64,000 nt of DNA from Agrobacterium vitis (GTDB taxonomy: Bacteria > Pseudomonadota > Alphaproteobacteria > Rhizobiales > Rhizobiaceae), in assembly GCF_014926405.1 (NCBI RefSeq), contig NZ_JACXXJ020000005.1:3723629-3787628 (forward strand), given 5' to 3'. The translations under genes were made by a program, and so were the position numbers. Of this stretch, positions 43,798-52,903 are shown piece by piece (position 1 is the first letter of the stretch; each line of letters starts with the position of its first letter). The notes under the pieces are model-generated. The model did not search any database. It worked only from the letters and a program-made list of their open reading frames with translations, and had not been told where the DNA came from.

Positions 43798-45708
43798 ATG
43801 GAAGCGATAACCGAGCGGGTTGGCCCGGCATCTGGCCAGCGGCTTCAGCCGCACCAGCATGCTGTGGCTCAGCCGGTCAGCTTTGCTGGCACCTTCGGGC
43901 TCTATCAGCCGGCGGAGGGCGCCAAGCAAGGTGTGGTGCGCAAATGCGCGGTGCTGTTTCTCCAGCCCTGGGGCTTTGAGGAAATGTGCACGCACAAGCT
44001 TTTCCGCATCATTGCGGAGGAACTGGCGTGTGAGGGCATTGCCAGTCTGCGCTTCGATTATCCCGGCACGGGCGATGCGCTGGACCCGCCGGACCGAACG
44101 CTTGGCCTGTCGCTCTGGCAAGATACGATCCGCGCGGCGCTTGAGGTGCTTGCCGAAAAGACCGGCGGCTTGCCGGTGATTTTGCTGGGGCATGGGCTGG
44201 GTGCATCGCTTGGCGTGGGCATGGCCGCAGAACTCGATGGCCTGGCGGGATTTGTCGCCATGGCTCCCGTGGCCTCGGGTCGTGCATATCTCAGGGAATT
44301 GCAGTTCTGGGCGCGGGTCATCGATGACGGATTGGGCCTGGCCGAACATTTGCGGCTCAGCGGGATGACGGCCATTGCCGGGCATGTGATGCCGGATGCA
44401 AAGGCCTCGGCCTTGAAGAAAACTGATTTTTCCGCCGTGCAGCCGCATCGCTCCATTCCGCATCTGTTCGTCAACCGGGCGGATCGGCCGGGTGACGGGC
44501 AAATGGCAAAGCAGTTGGAAGCAAAAGGCGCCCGCGTCGAGAGCATCGACTATCCGGGCTATGATGCGATGGTCGGCAATCCCGCCATGGCCCGCATGCC
44601 CATGGTGGCGGCTGAAAATGTCATAAGCTGGATCGTTCGCCGCGCAGCAGCGCTTGGCGAGCAAAAGCGTCCGTTGGCTGCCGATTCCTCACTGGCATCC
44701 GTACAAGGCGAAGATCAGGCGCACCTGGATGGCTTGGATTTTCGCGAGACGGCCCTTCGGTTTGGCCGGGGCAAACGGCTTTATGGTATTTTGTGCGAGC
44801 CGACCGGTCCCCGATGCGGCGCAAGCGTTCTGTTGCTCAACACTGCCTATGACCGCAGTGCGGGATGGGGACGCTCGGGTGTCGCCATGGCGCGCAAGCT
44901 TGCAGGCGACGGGATTGCCTCCCTGCGCTTCGATGTTGCCAATGTCGGCGATAGCCCGCCGGTGCCGGGCCTGCCGGATCAGGTGCTATACGCCGAAACC
45001 CAATATGACGATGTGGAAGCGGCGCTTGCCGTTCTCGAAGAGCGTTCACTGCTGCCCAGTGTGGTGGCCGGACGGTGCAGTGGCGGTTATCTCGGGTTTT
45101 CCTGCATGACCAAGGATCATCGCATTGCCGGAGCCTGCCTGGTTAATCCCTTCGTCTTCTATTGGGATAAGAGACGGCGGGTGGAAGACGGGCTAGCTGT
45201 GGTGCCGCGTTCGCTCGATACCTACAAGCATCGGCTGTTTCAGATGCAGACCTTGCGACGTCTCTGGCGGGGCAAGGTGGATGTGAAAAACGCGACCCGC
45301 AATTTCGCACTGGTTGGCGTGCGTCGTGTGTTGAGCCGCCTTGGCCTCGCCCAGGTCTTCAGCCGTGATGTCCGGCTGGAGCATCGGGCCGTGCGCGTCG
45401 CCTTTGCCGCTCTGGCAAAGCGAAAGACGCCGCTTGTGCTGCTCTATAGCGAGCAGGACGTGGGTCTTGACCATTTCTATCAGCATTTCGGTCCCCAGGG
45501 CCGCAAGTTGGAACGCTATCCCAATGTCCGCACCGACATTCTGGCGGAAACGGATCATAATTTCTCTCCCGCCGCTGCCCAGCAGCGCTATTTCGAGGAA
45601 ATCAAGGCGCTGGCGATGACGGTTCAGGCGTCGAAATTGCCTGCCCAGCAGATCAAAGCCGGTGTATCCGCAGGCAAAGAACCCGTCTCAGAACCGGAAG
45701 CGTCGTAA
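43798..45708 (+). CDS. tandem alpha/beta hydrolase protein (exopolysaccharide-associated)
   Basis: This 636-residue protein holds two alpha/beta hydrolase domains (about 28-285 and 315-620). Both carry the same repeat motif, ACEGIASLRFDYPGTGD and AGDGIASLRFDVANVGD. The nucleophile elbow of the first is GHGLG, with Gly133 where the nucleophile should be; the second is GRCSG with Cys427, and a possible catalytic His in ETDHNFS near the end. It resembles hydrolases linked to exosortase/EPS loci. It may add or remove acyl groups on the polymer. ATG 43798 is preferred to a GTG at 43774. Confidence 0.78.
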   Translation: MEAITERVGPASGQRLQPHQHAVAQPVSFAGTFGLYQPAEGAKQGVVRKCAVLFLQPWGFEEMCTHKLFRIIAEELACEGIASLRFDYPGTGDALDPPDRTLGLSLWQDTIRAALEVLAEKTGGLPVILLGHGLGASLGVGMAAELDGLAGFVAMAPVASGRAYLRELQFWARVIDDGLGLAEHLRLSGMTAIAGHVMPDAKASALKKTDFSAVQPHRSIPHLFVNRADRPGDGQMAKQLEAKGARVESIDYPGYDAMVGNPAMARMPMVAAENVISWIVRRAAALGEQKRPLAADSSLASVQGEDQAHLDGLDFRETALRFGRGKRLYGILCEPTGPRCGASVLLLNTAYDRSAGWGRSGVAMARKLAGDGIASLRFDVANVGDSPPVPGLPDQVLYAETQYDDVEAALAVLEERSLLPSVVAGRCSGGYLGFSCMTKDHRIAGACLVNPFVFYWDKRRRVEDGLAVVPRSLDTYKHRLFQMQTLRRLWRGKVDVKNATRNFALVGVRRVLSRLGLAQVFSRDVRLEHRAVRVAFAALAKRKTPLVLLYSEQDVGLDHFYQHFGPQGRKLERYPNVRTDILAETDHNFSPAAAQQRYFEEIKALAMTVQASKLPAQQIKAGVSAGKEPVSEPEAS

Positions 45709-48135
45709 GGCAGAGCCGCTGAGGATTTCGCCGCTGGGTTTCTCCGGTGTTAGAAGCCTGACCCGGCGGGCAAAACCCGGCGCCAGATGAAAGAAATCAT
45801 CGGTGCTGCGGCCGTCTTCAAGGGCGATATGGACGGATTGGGCCAGCCGGTCGGTTTCCAGCATCAGCCACCAGCCATCCTTTTCCTGCGACAGCGTGGT
45901 ACGGATCTCTGCGTCATGCATGGCCGGGGCGCGGCCTTGCGGGAAGTGAAAGGACTGACTGACGATCTCGCCGTTTTCCGCGTTGCTCAGGGTCGCCACA
46001 GTGACGTCATGGGCGGGCGGCCCGAAGCGGAAGGCATAGGTCGTGTCGAAAAACGCTCCAAACAGATCTGTGGCATGCAGTGTTATGCCGCTCTGCGGGG
46101 GCAAGATGACGGCGCGCCTTGCGGCTACGACCAGCGATTTACCGTCGCGCAGGCAGGTGAGATCCAGGGTCAGAGTATGTTGCCGCATCGTGTCATTGCA
46201 AAGATGCACATCTAGCCCATTGGTGCCTTCGTCGGTCATGGTGATGCGGATGGGGTTGAAGGCGCGCCGCGCTGCGTACCAGACGGGTTTCGGTGTGCCG
46301 GTCGCATCCACCAGTCCCCAGCCGGGACCGATGTTCAGGTCCTGAAAGATCCAGACCAGCGCGCCATTGCAGGATGAACCGGGCCGGCGCCATTCCGCAT
46401 AGGTTTCCTCCAGCACCTCTCCACTGACCGCCCGCGACAGATGCAGGTAACGCGCCGGATTTTCCCGGCGCAACCGAGCCGGATCGACACCGTAGAGCAG
46501 GGCGAGATAATGGTCGCGAATATCCTCGAAATCCCAGGAGGCACCCCGGTCTCGCGGCACACGCGTCTTCCAGCGAGGATCATGAACCGGCGACACGGAC
46601 AAATGGCTGTCGAGCGTCTGTTGCTGGGGGACATGGGCAAAGGCCAGGCATTCGGCGGCAAAACGGACTTGGGCGCGACGGGCGTCCTCAAGCGGGCGGC
46701 AATAGGCGCCGACGCCGTAATAATGGGTGACGCCGGTATCCGGGCTGAAGGGCATTGTGCCACCCATCGGTGAATTTTCCACATAAGGCAGATGTGGTGC
46801 AAAGCGCGCGCAGAGCTGCGGCAGAAGGCTGGTGAAGACAGGGCCTTTCCAGCTGGTTTCCGGCAGGCCCAGCATGGCGCCCTGCTGATAGACTTCGCTG
46901 CCGCCGCACAGGATCGCCAGCGAGGGAGAGGACTGTACGGCGCTTAACAGTTGCTCCACTTCCCGGCGGATATGGTCGGAAAATGCCTCGTCGGCAGCGG
47001 GATAGTCGAAATTGGCCAGCATGATATCCTGCCAGACCATTAGGCCCAGCTGATCACAGAGCCTGAAGAAATCGGCGCTTTCATAGGTCATGGTGCCGCC
47101 AATGCGGATCATGTTCATGCCAGCATCTGCGGCCATGCTCAGCCAGGACGCATAATCCTCGGCGGTGCTGGGCAGGCGGGTCAGGTTGGCATTGGTCCAG
47201 ACGGCACCCCGGCAGAAGATTTTCACGCCATTGACGAAGATCGCGAAATCCTTGCCATCCGCGCCCCGGTCAACCCGGATGCGGCGAAATCCGGTGAGAC
47301 CAAGCGAATGCGGCTTTCCATCCAGCGTCAGGTGAATGTCGTGCAGCACCGGCTCACCATGGGTGCGCGGCCACCAGGGCGCAACAGTGGGAAGACGAAG
47401 CTGGCCCGCGACATGGCCGTCGGCATCGGCTTTGAGATCGAGAGTCTCACCCGCACATGTCACGGATATGGCTGTCACACTGCCAGTCAGCTGGAATGCG
47501 ATGTCGAGCAGCCCGGTGCCGTTTTCATCGAGATCGGCGTGCAGCGCGAGGTCGGTTATCGTGCTTGTGCCGGGGCGGATCAGGCTGATTGGCCGATACG
47601 GCCCGACTGCATGAATATCAGGGCACCAGCCTGGCATATGGCCAAGGGCGGTTGTGCGCACCAGCCGCAGGCCCTGGTCGCTCATCATCTGCGGTCGCCA
47701 GCGGGCTCTTGGGCCTCGTCTTTCCAGATGAGGCTTGAGCGCGCGAAAGCAGATCGACAGGTCGTCCGAGCCGGTCAGCATTACATCGACATCATGGGCC
47801 TCGAACATGCTCTGCGATGACAGGATCAGCCTGTCGTTCAAATAGACCTCGGCAATGGTCGCCAAGCCTTCGAAGCGCAGCACCGCAGGGCCGGGCTGTT
47901 CGCCGGTCAGGGGGCGGAGATACCAGATGTCCTTGCCATGCAGCGGGCTTGGATGATCAGGATCGAATAGGCCCGCCTTGGTCAGCGCCTGGGCAACGGT
48001 GCCGGGTACTGGTGCCTGAAGGCGGGCGCTGGCGCGGTGCAATGCCTTCGGGCTGTCATAGGTGCCTGGCTCGCAGACCAGCAAGGTCCAACCGGCTTCC
48101 AGTGGGCGGATGTCGGCATCGAGATAGGTGATCAT
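45688..48135 (-). CDS. GH2 family beta-mannosidase-like glycoside hydrolase
   Basis: This 815-residue protein has the GH2 order: sugar-binding jelly roll (about 10-190), Ig-like domain (190-290), TIM barrel (290-600) and C-terminal beta domains. The likely acid/base is Glu414 in LAILCGGSEVYQQG (WNGxNE in classic mannosidases, so an atypical surrounding). The likely nucleophile is Glu495 in RFAAECLAFA. No signal peptide is seen, so it is cytoplasmic. It lies behind the carrier-protein module on the same strand, with a repeat between. Substrate may be a mannose-containing repeat unit or oligosaccharide. Confidence 0.82.
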   Translation of the reverse strand: MITYLDADIRPLEAGWTLLVCEPGTYDSPKALHRASARLQAPVPGTVAQALTKAGLFDPDHPSPLHGKDIWYLRPLTGEQPGPAVLRFEGLATIAEVYLNDRLILSSQSMFEAHDVDVMLTGSDDLSICFRALKPHLERRGPRARWRPQMMSDQGLRLVRTTALGHMPGWCPDIHAVGPYRPISLIRPGTSTITDLALHADLDENGTGLLDIAFQLTGSVTAISVTCAGETLDLKADADGHVAGQLRLPTVAPWWPRTHGEPVLHDIHLTLDGKPHSLGLTGFRRIRVDRGADGKDFAIFVNGVKIFCRGAVWTNANLTRLPSTAEDYASWLSMAADAGMNMIRIGGTMTYESADFFRLCDQLGLMVWQDIMLANFDYPAADEAFSDHIRREVEQLLSAVQSSPSLAILCGGSEVYQQGAMLGLPETSWKGPVFTSLLPQLCARFAPHLPYVENSPMGGTMPFSPDTGVTHYYGVGAYCRPLEDARRAQVRFAAECLAFAHVPQQQTLDSHLSVSPVHDPRWKTRVPRDRGASWDFEDIRDHYLALLYGVDPARLRRENPARYLHLSRAVSGEVLEETYAEWRRPGSSCNGALVWIFQDLNIGPGWGLVDATGTPKPVWYAARRAFNPIRITMTDEGTNGLDVHLCNDTMRQHTLTLDLTCLRDGKSLVVAARRAVILPPQSGITLHATDLFGAFFDTTYAFRFGPPAHDVTVATLSNAENGEIVSQSFHFPQGRAPAMHDAEIRTTLSQEKDGWWLMLETDRLAQSVHIALEDGRSTDDFFHLAPGFARRVRLLTPEKPSGEILSGSALRRFRF

Positions 48136-48150
48136 CGGCTATGCGTCCCT

Positions 48151-48253
48151 TTAGAGCATTTCCAGGAAAAGTGTGAAGCGGTTTTACGTCCGGAAATGCG
48201 CAAAACAAAGACCTGGAGCATTTCCGCGATTCAACGAAGCGCTGAAATGCTCC
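48151..48253. repeat. rhizobial-type intergenic palindromic repeat
   Basis: The sequence starts TTAGAGCATTTCCAGGAAAA and ends GCTGAAATGCTCC. It contains GAGCATTTCC / GGAAATGC pairs and AAGCGGTTTTACGTCCGG. This resembles a repeat seen many times between genes in Rhizobium and Agrobacterium chromosomes. It sits between DUF1839 and the GH2 gene, where it could stabilise or weaken read-through mRNA. Confidence 0.7.
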
Positions 48254-48289
48254 AAAAGCAAGACGGTGCCTGAATGACCCGATCTGGTC

Positions 48290-49258
48290 TCAGCCGATCT
48301 TGCTGGCAAGCCCCGTCATCAGCCTGTCCCATGCGTCAATCGCGGGGTCAAGCGCTGCTTTCAGTGGTTCGAATTTCTTGCGGGTGACGGCGCGGGCCAG
48401 TTGGAACTGGACGGTTTTTGCCAGCTCGGAAATCCGCAATGCTTCGGCAATTTCGCTCGTATAGCGATCGTCTGCTGCAAGCCAATGCAAGTGACTGGCT
48501 AGAAGCTCGAAATTCGCCCCGAATTGCCGCAACGTGTTGAAGGCATAGGTATGAAAATAGCCGAAGGGCCGCTCCGCGATGGCCTCCACCTGGGCTGGAA
48601 AGACCACTGCAAACGCCGCAAAGGGATTGTCTTGCGGGCGGCGGGCAAAGTGAAAGGCGAAAAGCCGCTCAGCGACCTGGCGCAGATGCGTCTCGTCAGG
48701 CCGAGTTTCGGGGAATTTGGCAAATTCCGTATAGGGCAGGAATGGAAGTGCGGCCTCCGGTGCTGCTAATTGCCAGATTCCGTCGAAATCCTCGGCTTCG
48801 AGCCGGAAAAATCCGCCATTGTGGAAATAATCCATTGAGCGGCCTGCGAGATCCAGCCGGTTGATACCGACCGTGGTCTTGCCATGGTGCTGGCGATAAC
48901 CGACGCCAGCGGTGTCAGGCATGAAATAGCTGTCCATTTCGACAAGGCACAACCGGCCACGGCTGATCTGCTGGGCCACATGCGTCTCGGCCCGATCGAA
49001 AATTGCCAGTTCTGTGACACGAATGCCGTAAAGCGCTTCAAGATCTTCCAGCGGTACCTTGAAGAAGGTGAACTGGTCGCCCTCGAAATCCTGGGTCAGG
49101 GTAAAACCCAGCATGGCCTCCGGCGGCAGGCCCAGCACGGACAGGACCTCGATCCACAGATCGACATAGCAATTGGTTTCCGGCCACATGCGCTCAGCCG
49201 AATGCAGTGCATGCGGCTGGTAGCGGGCCGGATCGAGCGGCAGGACCGTGGTCATCAT
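48290..49258 (-). CDS. DUF1839 family protein
   Basis: This 322-residue soluble protein of DUF1839 starts [20 protein letters not shown] and has WPETNCYVDLWIEVLSVLG near residue 30 and GDQFTFFKVPLEDLEALYGI near 65. The family has no known activity and is found almost always beside amino acid:carrier-protein ligases. Its start shares one base with the ligase stop (TGATG), and an upstream frame extension inside the ligase gene was dropped. It may use or release the aminoacyl group held on the carrier protein. Confidence 0.82.
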   Translation of the reverse strand: MMTTVLPLDPARYQPHALHSAERMWPETNCYVDLWIEVLSVLGLPPEAMLGFTLTQDFEGDQFTFFKVPLEDLEALYGIRVTELAIFDRAETHVAQQISRGRLCLVEMDSYFMPDTAGVGYRQHHGKTTVGINRLDLAGRSMDYFHNGGFFRLEAEDFDGIWQLAAPEAALPFLPYTEFAKFPETRPDETHLRQVAERLFAFHFARRPQDNPFAAFAVVFPAQVEAIAERPFGYFHTYAFNTLRQFGANFELLASHLHWLAADDRYTSEIAEALRISELAKTVQFQLARAVTRKKFEPLKAALDPAIDAWDRLMTGLASKIG

Positions 49259-50166
49259 CAGCCCCAGAGTGCGCTGCGCACCGATTGCGGCCAGGCCTTG
49301 ACGTCCAGCCCGTGGTGATGGAACAGCGCCAGGGCGATCCGCTCCAGACCGAAGCCAACGCAAGCGGTATGGGCAACCGAACCGTCTTCCAGGTTCAGGC
49401 CCCATTTGCTGCCAAAGGCATCCTGATGATAGTTGAAGCTCATGCAGGCGGTGGGCTTGGCGACCGAGGTGATCGGGATCAGCAATTCGAATTTCAGGTT
49501 CTGGTCGCGCTGGTTATTGGCCAGCATCTTGCCAGCGCGTCCGAAGAACGGATCGTTGGCAATGTCGATTTCAACCGGCAATGCCACCTCTTCCATCATT
49601 TTCAGGCCGCGATCCATCCAGGTCTGGCGGAAATCGGTGACATGGCTCTCTGAACCCATGCAGACATATTCGCGCATGCGAAACAGCTGCTGGCGGGCCG
49701 GATCGGTCGAGGGTTCATGGCGGAAACAATAGGATTGCAAGTCAAACAGTGCGCCGGAGGCTGCAATCGGGCCACGCTTGGCAATGGTTGGATAGAGCGG
49801 ATAGCAGGCGGCAGGCGTCAACACGATATCCGTCGCTTTCTGGTCCTTCGTCCAATCCTCGTCGGCATCCATGCATTTCAGCAGGCTGACATGGTCGAGT
49901 TCGTTGCCGCAGAAGCTGTGGACGGTGCCGGCCAGCTGCGGAAAGCTTTTCATATAGCCGCTGGTCTCGAAATAGGCGCGGTTCATGCCTGGCGGAAAGC
50001 GCAGAGCTTCTGCGCCATCCGCGCCACCGAACCGGTCGATCAACCGCTCGAAAGCGGCGATAACATCTTCAAACTGGCCGCTACGGCCATAAAGCCCGTC
50101 CACGCCAGTATCGATCAGCAGGCCGGCCTCGAACAGCCGGTCGAGAAAATTGGTTTGACTATCCAT
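49258..50166 (-). CDS. amino acid:[carrier protein] ligase (SerRS-like)
   Basis: This 302-residue protein is a class II aminoacyl-tRNA synthetase catalytic core without a tRNA-binding domain. Zinc ligands Cys121 (AACYPLYP), Glu166 (RMREYVCMG) and Cys269 ([11 protein letters not shown]) fit the atypical SerRS pattern, and motif 3 is [12 protein letters not shown]. Homologues Bll0957 and Atu2573 load glycine or alanine onto the phosphopantetheine arm of a small carrier protein. ATG at 50166 was taken; the longer frame runs into the flavoprotein gene. It lies 4 bp after the flavoprotein gene in the module. Confidence 0.9.
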   Translation of the reverse strand: MDSQTNFLDRLFEAGLLIDTGVDGLYGRSGQFEDVIAAFERLIDRFGGADGAEALRFPPGMNRAYFETSGYMKSFPQLAGTVHSFCGNELDHVSLLKCMDADEDWTKDQKATDIVLTPAACYPLYPTIAKRGPIAASGALFDLQSYCFRHEPSTDPARQQLFRMREYVCMGSESHVTDFRQTWMDRGLKMMEEVALPVEIDIANDPFFGRAGKMLANNQRDQNLKFELLIPITSVAKPTACMSFNYHQDAFGSKWGLNLEDGSVAHTACVGFGLERIALALFHHHGLDVKAWPQSVRSALWG

Positions 50167-50170
50167 TTGC

Positions 50171-51370
50171 TTACCCCAGCAGACGTGTGTCGAGTTTATG
50201 AACCAGCAACATATTGGATGTGTTGGCGAGAATGCGGTCATTGGAAATCATCAGCCGGGCGGAATGCGCGTCGCGCAGATGGCGTCCGAGGCTGTAGGGC
50301 GTGCCATTCTTGTAACCCATGATGCCGCAGATCAGCATGGCCTGGTTGATGATGTCGATAATCGTCTCGGACGAGGCGATCTTGACATTGTTCATCGTCA
50401 CCGAAAAGCCGAAGGACGACAGCTTGTCGCCATCGTATTTTGCCTCTTCATAGGCTTTCAGCGCGGCAACGACATTGGAGCGGACCAACTGCAACAGATT
50501 GGCGGCTTGCGCCAGATGCAAGGCACCAGGCGGCATCTGACCCTGGCTCTTGCGGGCGGCGGCACGCACGAAACTCTGCGCTCTCGCCACGGCATCGACA
50601 GCGATGCCGTACCAGACGCCGCTCCATAGAATATGGGAGGCGGCCAGCATCGACTGGGCGGCAATGTCGGCGAAGGGCTTCGGCAGGATCTGGACGGCCG
50701 GCGCTTCGCCCTTGAACAGGAAGCCATCGGACCGGGTGCCGCGCATGCCGAGCGTGTCCCAGTCCACGGTCTTGTCCAGGCTATATTGGCCCTTGAGAAA
50801 TACCGTCATCACCTGGTCGGACGGTGCGGCATCCTTATGGGCGCGCGAGGTGATCAGGATCGCATCGGCCTCTGCTCCATAGGAAATCACCGTGGCGTCC
50901 TTTTCCAGTCGGCAGGTGTCGCCGTCGATCTCGATGGCGCAGATGGAATTGCGCATATTGCCGCCAATGCCGCCTTCAGTCGTGGCGGAGCCGAGCAGCA
51001 ATTGTGCATCAGCGACCCGTGCCATGAAGCTGCGCTGCCAGGCATTGTCCTGGGCATGTTCCACGAGGCTGGAACATTTGATGTGATGCATGGCGAAAAT
51101 CATCGCGCTGGAGGCGCAGGCCTGGCCAAGCGTGGTGCAGATCTCGGCAATTGCGGCAAATCCGGCATTTTCACCGCCAAGCTCCGCTGGGATCTGGATG
51201 CCGAGCAGTTGCTCCGCCTTCAATGCGTCCACGGTCTCGCGCGGAAACCGGCCCTGGCGATCGACATCCTCGGCATATTGCGCCGCAATCGCGGCAACGC
51301 GCGCCGCGCGGGCAGCAAGATCACCTTGGGGAGGCGATGTTTCAAGGGCGTGAGTGGCCGGAACGGTCAT
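50171..51370 (-). CDS. acyl-CoA dehydrogenase-like flavoprotein (carrier-linked)
   Basis: This 399-residue acyl-CoA dehydrogenase fold protein has N-terminal helices, a middle domain with [18 protein letters not shown] and [14 protein letters not shown], and a C-terminal helical bundle. In context the substrate is probably an aminoacyl or acyl group held on the neighbouring carrier protein, not a CoA ester. Related flavoproteins oxidise prolyl-carrier proteins in pyrrole formation. Its start overlaps the carrier protein stop by one base (TGATG). The reaction is unknown. Confidence 0.82.
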   Translation of the reverse strand: MTVPATHALETSPPQGDLAARAARVAAIAAQYAEDVDRQGRFPRETVDALKAEQLLGIQIPAELGGENAGFAAIAEICTTLGQACASSAMIFAMHHIKCSSLVEHAQDNAWQRSFMARVADAQLLLGSATTEGGIGGNMRNSICAIEIDGDTCRLEKDATVISYGAEADAILITSRAHKDAAPSDQVMTVFLKGQYSLDKTVDWDTLGMRGTRSDGFLFKGEAPAVQILPKPFADIAAQSMLAASHILWSGVWYGIAVDAVARAQSFVRAAARKSQGQMPPGALHLAQAANLLQLVRSNVVAALKAYEEAKYDGDKLSSFGFSVTMNNVKIASSETIIDIINQAMLICGIMGYKNGTPYSLGRHLRDAHSARLMISNDRILANTSNMLLVHKLDTRLLG

Positions 51371-51621
51371 CAGGCGACCTTCCGATCCTCCAGGATCTGG
51401 CGCACCGTGCGTTCGATGGCCTCGATGCTGGCAAAGGATTTGCGATTGAGCAGATGGTCTGGAAATTCGATGTCGAAGGCTTCCTCGATACCGAGCATCA
51501 GTTGCACGGAAGCAAAGGAAGACAGTCCCAGTGCGTAAAGATCGGCATCAGCCGCAATCTCTGCAACGGCAACCTGCAAGCCGCCAACTCTGCCCAGAAT
51601 AGTCCGAATGGTCTCGTTCAT
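51370..51621 (-). CDS. acyl/aminoacyl carrier protein
   Basis: This 83-residue four-helix carrier protein has the phosphopantetheine site YALGLSSFASVQ; Ser35 is the attachment residue, and the usual preceding Asp is Ser34. The acidic helix II that docks partners is visible (GIEEAFDIEFPDH). It is the first gene of the four-gene module and the expected substrate of the SerRS-like ligase. A ribosome site AAGAGGGG precedes the ATG. Confidence 0.88.
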   Translation of the reverse strand: MNETIRTILGRVGGLQVAVAEIAADADLYALGLSSFASVQLMLGIEEAFDIEFPDHLLNRKSFASIEAIERTVRQILEDRKVA

Positions 51622-51853
51622 CTCAACCCCTCTTAGGAAATCTGTCTGATCAGGAGAATTGCAATAGACCAGAAATCGTAAGATTAGGCTAATATGAATA
51701 TCTCAATTCTTTTGATCGTGTCTAAGATTCTAACAGGATCGTTGAAGTTTCAAATCTTTAAGGTTTAATATTCTCGGCTTTTTTTGGGTTTATCTGAATT
51801 TTCTAAAAGTTGTATATTTGAAAAATGTATACTTTTGATTGCGAAGGCTATTT
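51622..51853 (-). promoter_or_regulatory. AT-rich promoter region of the carrier-protein module
   Basis: About 230 bp, much more AT-rich than the flanks, between epmB and the carrier protein gene. On the minus strand TTGAAA and TAGAAT occur with a 15-base spacing in the middle, a weak sigma-70-like pair. No GGAAC site is present. Confidence 0.4.
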
Positions 51854-52903
51854 CTACTGATCGCGATAGATATGGTGATGTCCATGGAAGTCCGTGACCC
51901 GATATTGATCGCCTTCCTTGCTGATCCGGCTCGCATCGATTGGCGCCTTGCCATGGCCGCCGGGAATATCCAGTACGTAAGTCGGCTGACAGAGACCGGA
52001 CAGATGCCCATGCAGAGCCGAGACGATGGCCTGGCCTTCTTCTATACTGAGGCGGAAATGGCCGGTGCCGGGCGCCAGATCCGGGTGATGCAGGTAATAA
52101 GGCCGGATACGCATGTCGACGAAAGCGCGCATCAGCTCCGCCAACACGCCAGCATCGTCATTGACACCCCTCAGCAGCACCGTTTGACTTAAAAGTGCAA
52201 AGCCGGCTTGCAGAAGCTTTGCGCTCGCCGCCCTGGCTTGCGGCGTCAGCTCGCGCGGATGGTTGGCGTGAATGGCGATATAGGTGGTCTTGCCGCTTGC
52301 CTGCAAGGCGTCGATCAGATCCTTGTCGATACGGGCCGGATCGGCGACAGGAACGCGGCTGTGAAACCGGATGATCCGGACATGATCGATGGTGCCCAAT
52401 TGCTGCAAGATTGACCGCAGCCGGCGTGGCGACAGAACCAGCGGATCGCCGCCGGTAAAGATCACTTCCCAAATATCCTTGTGGTCACGAATATAGGCTA
52501 TGGCCGCGTCTAGCGCCGGGCCGGAGAGCAGGCCATCACCGTCCGGCCCGACCATTTCACGGCGAAAGCAGAAACGGCAATAGACCGGGCAGCTATGCAC
52601 CACCTTCAACAGAACCCGGTCGGGATAGCGATGCACAATGCCCTCCACCGGGCTATGGGCATGGTCACCGATCGGATCGGCCCGCTCCACGGGTTGATGC
52701 ACCAATTCGCCAGCCTGCGGCACGAATTGCGCGGCAATCGGGTCTTTGGGGTCTTTTGGGTCGATGAGCGCCAGCATTGCGGGGGTAATGGCAATGGCGT
52801 AGCGGGCAGCCACCGCGTCCAATTCCGGACCGGTTTCGGCAGCAACAAGTCCGGTCTCGACCAGCTCTCCGACTGTTTTCACGGTTCTGACGGGAGCGGT
52901 CAC
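51854..52903 (-). CDS. epmB: EF-P (R)-beta-lysine pathway lysine 2,3-aminomutase EpmB
   Basis: This 349-residue radical SAM protein of the KamA family has the iron-sulfur motif SCPVYCRFCFRRE (Cys105, Cys109, Cys112) and VIFTGGDPLVLSPRRL near residue 145. It turns alpha-lysine into (R)-beta-lysine for EF-P modification. The proposed start is GTG at 52903, overlapping the epmA stop as GTGA, since no ATG fits. The length and adjacency to epmA identify it as EpmB and not a fermentative KamA. Confidence 0.9.
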   Translation of the reverse strand: MTAPVRTVKTVGELVETGLVAAETGPELDAVAARYAIAITPAMLALIDPKDPKDPIAAQFVPQAGELVHQPVERADPIGDHAHSPVEGIVHRYPDRVLLKVVHSCPVYCRFCFRREMVGPDGDGLLSGPALDAAIAYIRDHKDIWEVIFTGGDPLVLSPRRLRSILQQLGTIDHVRIIRFHSRVPVADPARIDKDLIDALQASGKTTYIAIHANHPRELTPQARAASAKLLQAGFALLSQTVLLRGVNDDAGVLAELMRAFVDMRIRPYYLHHPDLAPGTGHFRLSIEEGQAIVSALHGHLSGLCQPTYVLDIPGGHGKAPIDASRISKEGDQYRVTDFHGHHHIYRDQ

